A stretch of DNA of 64,000 nt from Cyclobacteriaceae bacterium (GTDB lineage: Bacteria; Bacteroidota; Bacteroidia; Cytophagales; Cyclobacteriaceae), in the NCBI GenBank assembly GCA_958296015.1, contig CATQIH010000001.1, positions 124,001 through 188,000 of the forward strand, given 5' to 3'. The notes below the pieces were generated by a model. It did no database searches. It had not been told where the DNA came from and saw nothing but the letters and a program-made list of their open reading frames with translations. The position numbers and the translations under genes were made by a program. Shown piece by piece: positions 39,902-48,164 of the stretch. The stretch's first letter is position 1. Each line of letters begins with the position of its first letter.

Positions 39902-40457
39902 CGTTTGATATCCGGTTCCTGAAAGTGTGACGGTGTCTTCATGAAAATTATACTGAAGATTGTTGATATAACTCACAGAGCGTATCTTACTGGTGGTGTT
40001 CAGTTTCACTTCAGTACCGTCCGGAAGGGTAAGCATAGCAAAGACACACTAAGCTAATACTGGCGGCAGTGCCCAGCCAGCGACGGGTCTTTTGTTGCTT
40101 CACCGGTAGATTCTCAGCTTTCAGGGCGTCTATTCTTTGATTGAGTTGTTGTTTGGCTACGTTGAGGTTAAAAGTATACTACGGTACAGTTTCGGTTTGT
40201 GGAGACACAAACCGAGGCGCGAAGGCCGTGGGCTGTGTCCTCACAGCCCACTTTAAGCCAAATGTACCGTAGTATAGGTTAAAAGACCTGCTGTTTTTCG
40301 TTCCCAGGCAGATATTTTTGAAGATTACAGATTCTTCCGAATGTACTTTTTTCCAATACTCCAACACCACAAGCTCATCTTTGTCAGGTTGATGAGATAG
40401 GTGTTTGCTAACGAGTAGGTAGATTTCGTGTTGTGACATAGAAATGTTATTCTTCAC
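39902..40457 (-). pseudogene. FecR-family anti-sigma factor remnant, interrupted by MITE copy C and internally deleted
   Basis: N-part ...FKNICLGTKNSRSFNL continues after precise removal of the MITE and one TSD as NVAKQQLNQRIDALKAENLPVKQQKTRRWLGTAASISLVCLCYAY; then out of frame LTLPDGTEVKLNTTSKIRSV...TVTLSGTGYQTK* (FecR-like LPDG.EV.LN). Confidence 0.8.
40175..40276 (+). mobile_element. MITE-like element copy C (102 bp)
   Basis: Identical to copy A; perfect 9-bp TSD GGTTAAAAG (40166-40174 / 40277-40285). Confidence 0.95.
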
Positions 40458-40533
40458 CTACATCACGCGAAATGATACCACGTACCCCTATCTGTTAATA
40501 TTAAAGAATTGTGAAGTTAATGTTAATCAAAGT

Positions 40534-41079
40534 TCATTTGGATAAGTGTTGGTCAATGCTGGCTGATTCACGAAGAGATTTGAGTGCTTTGCTCATTTGA
40601 TTTTCCACAGTTTTTTCTGAAATCTCCAGCAGGTCAGCAATTTCCTGATAAGTAAAGCTATCTGTACGATGCAACACAAAGACCATTCTACAACGGTTGG
40701 GTAAGCCATCAATACGGTCTTGCCAGCCCTGCATGTTTTCCTGGTGAATCAGCAAGGCATCAGGCTCCTGTGCCGGATCTTGCCGGATTTCTTCCTGTAG
40801 AGTTTCATATCGAAAAGAAGGACGCCGCATATAACTGACGGCTTGGTTTCTGGCAGCTTTGTAAAGGTACGACTTGATGCTGCCGGTAATTTTGAGGGTT
40901 TTCCGTTTTACCCAAATATTAAAAAATACGTCGGATACAATCTCTTCTGCCAGCATTGCATCACCCACATAAGCGTTTACAAAAGGGCATAATGCATCAA
41001 AATAACGCTCAAAAAGATAATTCAAAGCTCCCCGGTCATCATTTTGTACGGCATTAAATAATTTTTGCTGGTCTATCAT
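40534..41079 (-). CDS. ECF RNA polymerase sigma factor (FecI-like)
   Basis: 'LFERYFDALCPFVNAYVGDAMLAEEIVSDVFFNIWVKRK', 'LPNRCRMVFVLHRTDSFTYQEIADLLEISEKTVENQMSKALKSLR'. Confidence 0.94.
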   Translation of the reverse strand: MIDQQKLFNAVQNDDRGALNYLFERYFDALCPFVNAYVGDAMLAEEIVSDVFFNIWVKRKTLKITGSIKSYLYKAARNQAVSYMRRPSFRYETLQEEIRQDPAQEPDALLIHQENMQGWQDRIDGLPNRCRMVFVLHRTDSFTYQEIADLLEISEKTVENQMSKALKSLRESASIDQHLSK

Positions 41080-41213
41080 GGCATGTCCCTTTTTTCCAAA
41101 GAGAACACATCAGCAGTAGATTCAATAAAAAATGAGGTTATCATTTTGTTATCAATCGGAGCGATGAAGGCAAACTGCTATGGCTCAATGTAGGGTCTCA
41201 TTTTTGAAATACA

Positions 41214-43559
41214 CTAAAAATAAACCCTCGCTGCCACCCAGGCACTTCTGCCGTAGCCATCTACCCCGGAGCCGTGTACCCGATAGTAAGTATCTAGCAG
41301 GTTTTGCCATCCTGCATGTAGAGAAAACCGGTCGTGCGTATAACCGGCATACAGGTTCACCACCTGCCATCCAGGCGTTCCCCCAGGGTTGATGCGATGG
41401 TCGTCCAGGTCGCCGCCGGAAAGACGATCCTGCCTGCCGGCAAACAACCACTCGGCACGGGCACTGATCCCATTGGCATGAAAATACTGTAACCCCAGCC
41501 TGCCATTGAGTGGAGGAATCCGGCGCATAGGTTCTTCATCGCTGGTGTTTTGTCCATACGTATAGGTAAGGCTGCCAAAAGCCGTAAGTTGCGTGGTGAG
41601 GGTTACCTCCGTTTCAGCTTCTATGCCCTGTATATATGAATTGTCTACATTCTGCTTGCGATACACCGGAAAACCTTCGTACGTATCGCTGCCCTGAAAA
41701 GTAGCGAGTACACGGGCAATCAGGTTGGATAACCGGGTACGATAGAACAGCAAAGCACCTGAGATGCGGTCGGCTTTGGTCTTGATGCCTGTCTCTATGG
41801 TTATAGACTTCTCCGGGGACAGGTTGCTGATGGGGACTTCAAAGCCGGAGTCAAAGCTGCCAAACTTGGTGAGATCGTCTATGTTGGGTGCCCGGAAGCC
41901 GGAGTTGAGGGCCGCCACAAGGCGTAGACCGGGAAGCACCGCATAGGAAGCGGCTGCATTGCCTACTACAGCCGTCGGACTGTTATAGATATTACCGAAG
42001 GCAGCGTCGGTAGCCGTAACCCGGAAGGTGTTGATGCGACCGCCATAGGTGAGCGTAAGCCGGGCAAAGTCCAGCGTATGGAGCGTAAAGAGGGCAAGGC
42101 TGGCCGACCGGGCACTGGCAGGATAGGCACCGCGTTTTTCGGTTACCAGGTTGTTCTCCAAATCAGTCTCCGTTGCCTGACTGCGAACCCGGTCATAGTA
42201 AAACTCCAAACCGGATGTGATGCTGTAAAAAGAGGCAGGTTCAGCACGTACTTCCAGCATACCGCCGTAGGTGTTTACCGCATCGCGCTCTCTGGCCAGT
42301 AGATTTTCATTTTGCCGCTGCTTGATGCGCCCTTCTACCGAACGGTTCAGTGAGACTGTAGCAGTGATTTGCTTGAACCATCGGCTGCTGTTGAACATTT
42401 CCCAGCGGACATAGCCCAAACGGCGGTCTTGCGGATCAAACTTCCAGGTCTGGTAGAGCGGTCTACCAGGGGGTTCCCAGGGTTGTAGGGCAGTCTGATC
42501 CCAACGGTGGACGTTATTTTGGTCCAGGAACTGGTAGGCAAGCGTCAGGCGTTGCCGACTGGTGAGGCGAAAGATCGCTTTCATGTCAGAAGAAAGTTCT
42601 CCATAGCCGGAAGGCGTGAGCTTACGACCCCCACCGGCGATGAGGTCGCCGAAATGACGGACGGAAAAGCCTCCGTAGAAAGCCGCACGGGAACCGCTGA
42701 CGGTGAGTTCGGCGCGGCCACTTCGTTCCATGCCGCCGGTCATCCATTTACCGTAAGCATTGCCCGACACATGAAAGCCATCGCTAAAGGCAGGGCTTTT
42801 GGTGAGCACCTGGATGACACCGCCCATGGCATCGCTGCCATAGGCTACGGAGCCGGAACCCCGGATCACTTCTATCTGCCGGATGCTGTTGGGGTCTATG
42901 GTGTTGAAATACTGGTTGGGTCCGTAGCGCGAAATAGCATTGTTGAGGCGAATACCGTCTATCATCTGTAGGGTTTGGTTACCCGTCATGCCCCGGATGA
43001 AGGGTGAACCACCACCGTGATTGGTCTTTTGTACCCACACGCCCGGTAAGCCAAAAAGTGCCTCTGCCGCCGACCGGGGCGCATACTGCACCAGTTGCGA
43101 CTGATTTAACACTGCAACGGCCTGTGGGCTTTCAAACTGTGGCTGAGGCATACGTTGCGCTGTCACAATCACTTCTTTGTTCAGCAGCATGATGCCCGGC
43201 TGTAGGGTGATCGTTCCCAGGTCGGTGGCTGTCTTGCCTACCACAATGTCTAGCTTGAACGCCTCAAAGCCTACTTTGCTGATGCTCAATAGAGAATCGC
43301 CAGGGGCCAAATCCAGGCTGAAATGACCTGCTTTGTCGCTGACCGTACCATTCAGACTGTTGACTACGCTGATGTTGGCATCGGCTACTGGTTGGCGGGA
43401 AGTGGCTTCCAGCAGGGTGCCTTGTACGCGTTGTGCATAGGCAATGATCGGAAGTAGCCATAGCAGTAAAGCATAACCCAGCGTACGCTGTATTTTAGGA
43501 AGGTAGATGTATTTTTTAAGGTAAACCGGCATGTTACTTATTGTCTTGAAATGCAGCAC
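41214..43559 (-). CDS. TonB-dependent receptor with carboxypeptidase-like plug extension
   Basis: 'VQGTLLEATSRQPVADANISVVNSLNGTVSDKAGHFSLDL', 'GVWVQKTNHGGGSPFIRGMTGNQTLQMIDGIRLNNAI'. Confidence 0.94.
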   Translation of the reverse strand: MLHFKTISNMPVYLKKYIYLPKIQRTLGYALLLWLLPIIAYAQRVQGTLLEATSRQPVADANISVVNSLNGTVSDKAGHFSLDLAPGDSLLSISKVGFEAFKLDIVVGKTATDLGTITLQPGIMLLNKEVIVTAQRMPQPQFESPQAVAVLNQSQLVQYAPRSAAEALFGLPGVWVQKTNHGGGSPFIRGMTGNQTLQMIDGIRLNNAISRYGPNQYFNTIDPNSIRQIEVIRGSGSVAYGSDAMGGVIQVLTKSPAFSDGFHVSGNAYGKWMTGGMERSGRAELTVSGSRAAFYGGFSVRHFGDLIAGGGRKLTPSGYGELSSDMKAIFRLTSRQRLTLAYQFLDQNNVHRWDQTALQPWEPPGRPLYQTWKFDPQDRRLGYVRWEMFNSSRWFKQITATVSLNRSVEGRIKQRQNENLLARERDAVNTYGGMLEVRAEPASFYSITSGLEFYYDRVRSQATETDLENNLVTEKRGAYPASARSASLALFTLHTLDFARLTLTYGGRINTFRVTATDAAFGNIYNSPTAVVGNAAASYAVLPGLRLVAALNSGFRAPNIDDLTKFGSFDSGFEVPISNLSPEKSITIETGIKTKADRISGALLFYRTRLSNLIARVLATFQGSDTYEGFPVYRKQNVDNSYIQGIEAETEVTLTTQLTAFGSLTYTYGQNTSDEEPMRRIPPLNGRLGLQYFHANGISARAEWLFAGRQDRLSGGDLDDHRINPGGTPGWQVVNLYAGYTHDRFSLHAGWQNLLDTYYRVHGSGVDGYGRSAWVAARVYF

Positions 43560-43562
43560 TAA

Positions 43563-46451
43563 TTAATTATTTTTCTTTTTAGGGTATTGATCTTCCCGCA
43601 GTGGGTTGCTCATGCGTTCGCGCTGCTCAATGGCTTCCTCGTCGCGCTGGTCGGCAGCCCTTTGAAAGTCTTCCGGGTCATCGAGCTGGGGAGAAGTGAC
43701 GACGGCTTTCCAATCGAAGTTTTCGTCAAAGGGATCCAGGGCTTTTTGCGGGTCAAAGATGCGTGGATCTACTGCATCAGCATCATAGGGGGTGGTATCG
43801 GCCTGGGCGGTAAACATATCCGACAGGTCGGTAGCCGTGGCATCGTACTGGTTGAGGTAAGGAATGCCGAGGATGTTCCAGAAGGTCTTGAAGATGCTGC
43901 CGAAGCTGTAGTGTCGGTGACTGACGTAGTGCTTTTTGGCATACGGTGAGTAGACCATCAGCAGACTACGGTGGGCATCTATGTGGTCTACGCCATCCTG
44001 GGAATCGTCTTCGGTCACCACAATCGTCATATCTTTCCAGTAAGGTGTGTGCGATAAGAACTCAACAACTCTACCCAGTGCCAGGTCGTTGTCTGCCATG
44101 TAACTTTCGCGAAAGGGAAAACCCGCCGCAGGACGATCACCGGCACCATGATCGTTGGGCAGGATGATGGTGAGCACCTGGGGCATCGTCTTGCCTGCGC
44201 CCATCCATCGCTCTTCGAACTCCTGTATGAATACATCGGCACGAAACTGGTCGGGGATAGCCATGTTGTAGGTAGCATACTGGCGGGAGGTTTTGTCGTA
44301 CAAAGGACCCGGAATAGGATAATTGACCAGAGGACGAACACCAAAGTACTTGAGGGTGGAATCGGCGTAACTACTGGCCAGCTCCACCCCAAAGCCGAAG
44401 TTGAAGAAACTAACCTGACTGCGGTCAAGATGGTCCCAGAGCGAACCGGCTTCGTTGTAGTCTTCGGGATAAATAGTCCCGGAAGAGCCTACCAGCCCAT
44501 AATTGCCGGGTGCCTTGGAACCCCGTACTACATCCCGTTTGCCCCCGTAGGCAGCCGATACACTGGTCTCCACCCATTCGTTAGGATAAGTACTCACCAG
44601 CCACCGGTGCCCGTCGGCAGAGTGGTCGGAGTCTACGTAGAAGTTGTCGGCCATGGCAAACCGCTGGCTGAGCAGCAAATGATTAGGCATAACGGTGGCG
44701 CTGTCTACGCTTTGGTCACCGGCTTTGTTGGTAAAAGAAACGTGTTGCCCATACCGGGCCAGGGAAGGCTCGCCCTGCCCGTCAGCCACCTGCCCAAACA
44801 CCTCGTCATAGGTGCGGTTTTCTTTAGAAATAAATACGATATGTTTGATCGGCGATGCCTTCTGCCCGGGATACAAGGGAATAGGATTATCCGCTCGGGC
44901 ATCCCACTGCGGATCGTTGTCGGGAATAAAGTCATAGTTGTTTTCAATAACCTGTTGGGTCAACCGGGGAAGGGCTGTATCGGCAGGAATATCCATGAGG
45001 GTAACAGCACCTTTCATCAGGCGACCAATATTGCTGCCTGCCGGTCCCGGTGCAAAGTCAGGGCCGCCATTAGGACCGCTACCGTAACCTTTGGCATTGG
45101 CCACGATAAGTTGGCGACCATCCGGGCTGACAGCCAGTTTGGAAGGAAACCAGCCTACGGGAATATGTCCGATGACTTTCATAGAGTCTATGGCGATGAC
45201 GGCTACCGCATTGATACCTGCCTCGGCCACATATAGCCGCTGCTGGTCGGGCGACAGGGCCAATCCGAAGGGAATGACGCCCCGCAGGTAGTGCAGGCGT
45301 TCATCGGGTTGTAGGTAGATGTTCTGCACCACCGTATCCTGTTGCGTACTGATCACGGAGATACAGTCGTTGTTGCCGTTACTGACAAAGACATACTTAT
45401 CGGTAGCCACCAGCGAATTAGGACTGGCCCCGCCCACAGCTTCGTATTCATGCCCGTCATGTCCACCACGTGGAAAGCCTTCTATCGTTTGCCCTACCAG
45501 GATGCCTGTTTTGGTTTTGGCTGTTACCAGCATATCTTCCTGCAAGTCTACCGTCCACACTGAGCAGGACTCCGGTACATTCGGATCGCCCAGACCAGGA
45601 ATTTGTACCGAATCATTGTGCACTCCTTCTTTCATTGCTTTGCTACCATACGCGGAAGCAGGAAAACGCAGTGCTTTTTCTTTCAGCGTAGCCGGGCCTT
45701 GATCCGGGTCGACAACTGGTTGGTACTCGAACATACCCACGTTGGCAATATATGCTTTCTGTCCGTCAGGAGAAAGAGCGAGGCCAAACGGGTAGCGTCC
45801 GGTCTTTACGTTTTTGATGATCCTGCGGCTGTCTACATCTACCACGGCCATTCGGAAACCGATCTGGTCCAGCACGTAGAGCGTTTTGCCATCCAGGCTG
45901 AGCTTCATATCGCCCAGGTAACCATTTGTATAGTCATTGCCATTGGGAGCCGTTACTGCCAGGTCTATCACGCCCTTCGGCTGACCAGAAGGTATGTCAA
46001 AGATATAGACCTTGTTTTCCTGTCCACCGGCAACGTATACTGTTTGGTTGTCGGGCGAGATGGCCAGCCCCATGAAGACCGCCCCCAGCAGGTCTTCGTC
46101 GTTTTCGGCCCCTTCGGGAATCTGCCGGACAACGGGCTGGCTGCCTGTGATATTACTGATGACAGAGATAGAGAAAGGACCGGTACCGGAGTTGGCGCTG
46201 ATGGCGGTTTGCCCGTCCGGGCTAAGCACCAGGCCGTAGGGATGAGGGGCTACGCGAAAGGTTTTGCCGTAGGGTGTCAGCAAGCGGCCGTTGGGCAGAA
46301 TGGTTGTGCCGGTGGTATCCAGGTGCGTATAGCGGTCGTGGGCTGGTGCCTGGGCGATCCATCGGGTAGTAGCGGGTTCCTGCGAACCGGAGCAGGCGGC
46401 CAGGAATAATACGGAGTAGAGCAATAAGCAGGGATAGGGGAGGTTTGGCAT
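43563..46451 (-). CDS. YVTN beta-propeller / phosphoesterase-family protein
   Basis: 'YGLVLSPDGQTAISANSG', 'HIVFISKENRTYDEVFGQ', 'LIIVVTEDDSQDGVDHIDAHRS'-type phosphoesterase motif (ORF reads TIVVTEDDSQDGVDHIDAHRS). Confidence 0.92.
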   Translation of the reverse strand: MPNLPYPCLLLYSVLFLAACSGSQEPATTRWIAQAPAHDRYTHLDTTGTTILPNGRLLTPYGKTFRVAPHPYGLVLSPDGQTAISANSGTGPFSISVISNITGSQPVVRQIPEGAENDEDLLGAVFMGLAISPDNQTVYVAGGQENKVYIFDIPSGQPKGVIDLAVTAPNGNDYTNGYLGDMKLSLDGKTLYVLDQIGFRMAVVDVDSRRIIKNVKTGRYPFGLALSPDGQKAYIANVGMFEYQPVVDPDQGPATLKEKALRFPASAYGSKAMKEGVHNDSVQIPGLGDPNVPESCSVWTVDLQEDMLVTAKTKTGILVGQTIEGFPRGGHDGHEYEAVGGASPNSLVATDKYVFVSNGNNDCISVISTQQDTVVQNIYLQPDERLHYLRGVIPFGLALSPDQQRLYVAEAGINAVAVIAIDSMKVIGHIPVGWFPSKLAVSPDGRQLIVANAKGYGSGPNGGPDFAPGPAGSNIGRLMKGAVTLMDIPADTALPRLTQQVIENNYDFIPDNDPQWDARADNPIPLYPGQKASPIKHIVFISKENRTYDEVFGQVADGQGEPSLARYGQHVSFTNKAGDQSVDSATVMPNHLLLSQRFAMADNFYVDSDHSADGHRWLVSTYPNEWVETSVSAAYGGKRDVVRGSKAPGNYGLVGSSGTIYPEDYNEAGSLWDHLDRSQVSFFNFGFGVELASSYADSTLKYFGVRPLVNYPIPGPLYDKTSRQYATYNMAIPDQFRADVFIQEFEERWMGAGKTMPQVLTIILPNDHGAGDRPAAGFPFRESYMADNDLALGRVVEFLSHTPYWKDMTIVVTEDDSQDGVDHIDAHRSLLMVYSPYAKKHYVSHRHYSFGSIFKTFWNILGIPYLNQYDATATDLSDMFTAQADTTPYDADAVDPRIFDPQKALDPFDENFDWKAVVTSPQLDDPEDFQRAADQRDEEAIEQRERMSNPLREDQYPKKKNN

Positions 46452-46722
46452 AATAAGGCTATAGGGCTTGAGTTAAGTCTGTTGGTTAATTTAATGACTT
46501 TATTAGTTAGTTCCTGAAAAACATACCATTGGCTACGGTTCCTTTGCTTTGATAGCCATGTTTTTATTTTAAATTTTAGTTAAGTATTCAGCGCAGAGGT
46601 AATACCGGGTTAATCTAACTAAACAAAGCCTTTGTAGCAATCTTGACGTACATATCTGTCATGCAAGTTAAATAAAATTTTAAAACAGCTTATAATTCTT
46701 GGAAGAGCATAAAGCTGAAGTG

Positions 46723-46766
46723 ATGCGTTAACATTTCTTAACACAACCTTCATCATGCGTTAACAT
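46723..46766. promoter_or_regulatory. Phased TTAACA repeats inside a duplicated ATGCGTTAACAT 12-mer; candidate OmpR/PhoB-type operator
   Basis: ATGCGTTAACAT at 46723-46734 and 46755-46766; TTAACA at 46728, 46738 and 46760 (spacings 10 and 22) upstream of the phosphatase at 46863. Confidence 0.45.
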
Positions 46767-46862
46767 GCGGGTGCTACCTTTGGCGAATTGATTCAACCAA
46801 ACTATGGTACATACGCCTTTGTTATAGAGTAGTCTGAGAGGATATTTTTTAAAAAAACAATC

Positions 46863-48113
46863 ATGCGTTTAAACAACTGGCTATTACCGGCACTCCTATT
46901 CTGTATGAGCTTAGCCCAGGGCCAACCCCGGGAAAAGAAAGCGGTATTCATTATCCTAGATGGTATCCCTGCCGATGTGATAGAAAAAGTGAAGACACCT
47001 CACCTGGATCAGATTGCCAAGGTGGGTGGCTATACCCGTGCCTACGTGGGCGGTGGTAAGGATACTTATTCCGAAACGCCTACCATTTCTGCCGTAGGCT
47101 ACAACAGCCTGCTAACCGGCACCTGGGTCAACAAACACCACGTGTGGGGCAACGATATCAAAGACCCAAACTACCACTACCAGACGATCTTTCGCTTTCT
47201 GAAAGCGCAGTATCCACAGAAAAAAACGGCTATCTTCTCTACCTGGCTCGACAACCGTACCAAACTCATCGGCGAAGGTCTGGCCGAAACCGGAAACATA
47301 TCGTTAGACTATCATTTTGATGGCTTCGAACTGGATACCGTGCAGTTTCCGCATGATGAAGCCAGGCAATACATCCACCGGATAGATGAGCACGTGACCC
47401 GGGAAGCGGCCCGTTACCTTAAAACAGCAGCCCCCGATCTGTCGTGGGTCTACCTGGAATATACCGATGATATGGGACATAAGCATGGTGACAGCAAACA
47501 AATGTACCAGGCTGTAGAAACAGCCGATGATCAGATAGGGCGTATCTGGAAAGCGATTGAATACCGGCAGCAAAACTTCCCGGAAGACTGGCTCATCCTC
47601 ATCACCACCGATCATGGCCGCGATCCGGCAACCGGCAAAGGACACGGCGGACAAACAGACAGAGAACGCACTACCTGGATCACCACCAATGCCCGGGATT
47701 TGAACGCTTACTTCCGCCAGTATCAGCCCGGCATCGTAGACATCATGCCTACCCTTGCCCGTTTTCTGGATATTGACATTCCCCGGGCGCAGGCGATGGA
47801 AATAGACGGCATTCCGTTGATAGGTCCTGTATCGCTGATAACGCCCAGCGTTCAACAACAAGGTCAACAGATACAGATATCCTGGAAAGCTCTGGAAGAC
47901 CGGGGCCAGGTAAAAGTATGGGTAAGCCAGACGAATCATTTTAAAGATAGCGGCCAAGCCGATGATTATACGCTGGTTGGTGAAGTTCCTTTACAGCAAG
48001 AGCACTTTTCGTTTGAAATGAAAAAGCCTGTTTCCAATCTTTATAAAATAGTATTGGAAGGGCCTCATCATTGGGCCGGCCAGTGGATTGGAACAGGGAG
48101 CAACCCAAAGTAA
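46863..48113 (+). CDS. Alkaline phosphatase family / type I phosphodiesterase-nucleotide pyrophosphatase protein, secreted
   Basis: 'KKAVFIILDGIPADVIEKVKTPHLDQIAKVGGYTRAYV', 'LITTDHGRDPATGKGHGGQTDRERTTWI'. Confidence 0.93.
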   Translation: MRLNNWLLPALLFCMSLAQGQPREKKAVFIILDGIPADVIEKVKTPHLDQIAKVGGYTRAYVGGGKDTYSETPTISAVGYNSLLTGTWVNKHHVWGNDIKDPNYHYQTIFRFLKAQYPQKKTAIFSTWLDNRTKLIGEGLAETGNISLDYHFDGFELDTVQFPHDEARQYIHRIDEHVTREAARYLKTAAPDLSWVYLEYTDDMGHKHGDSKQMYQAVETADDQIGRIWKAIEYRQQNFPEDWLILITTDHGRDPATGKGHGGQTDRERTTWITTNARDLNAYFRQYQPGIVDIMPTLARFLDIDIPRAQAMEIDGIPLIGPVSLITPSVQQQGQQIQISWKALEDRGQVKVWVSQTNHFKDSGQADDYTLVGEVPLQQEHFSFEMKKPVSNLYKIVLEGPHHWAGQWIGTGSNPK

Positions 48114-48164
48114 ATAACGTCTGCTGATCACCCTTTTCGAAGATTTTTTTCTATCATTGTCGTT

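Noticed and set aside
39902-40174. Region between SusC and MITE C considered as ordinary intergenic DNA
   Set aside because: Reinterpreted as FecR remnant because the frame continues across the precisely removed MITE and LPDGTEV-LN is present.
44148-45236. 362-aa plus-strand ORF
   Set aside because: Antisense to phosphoesterase 43563-46451, no recognisable family; shadow ORF.
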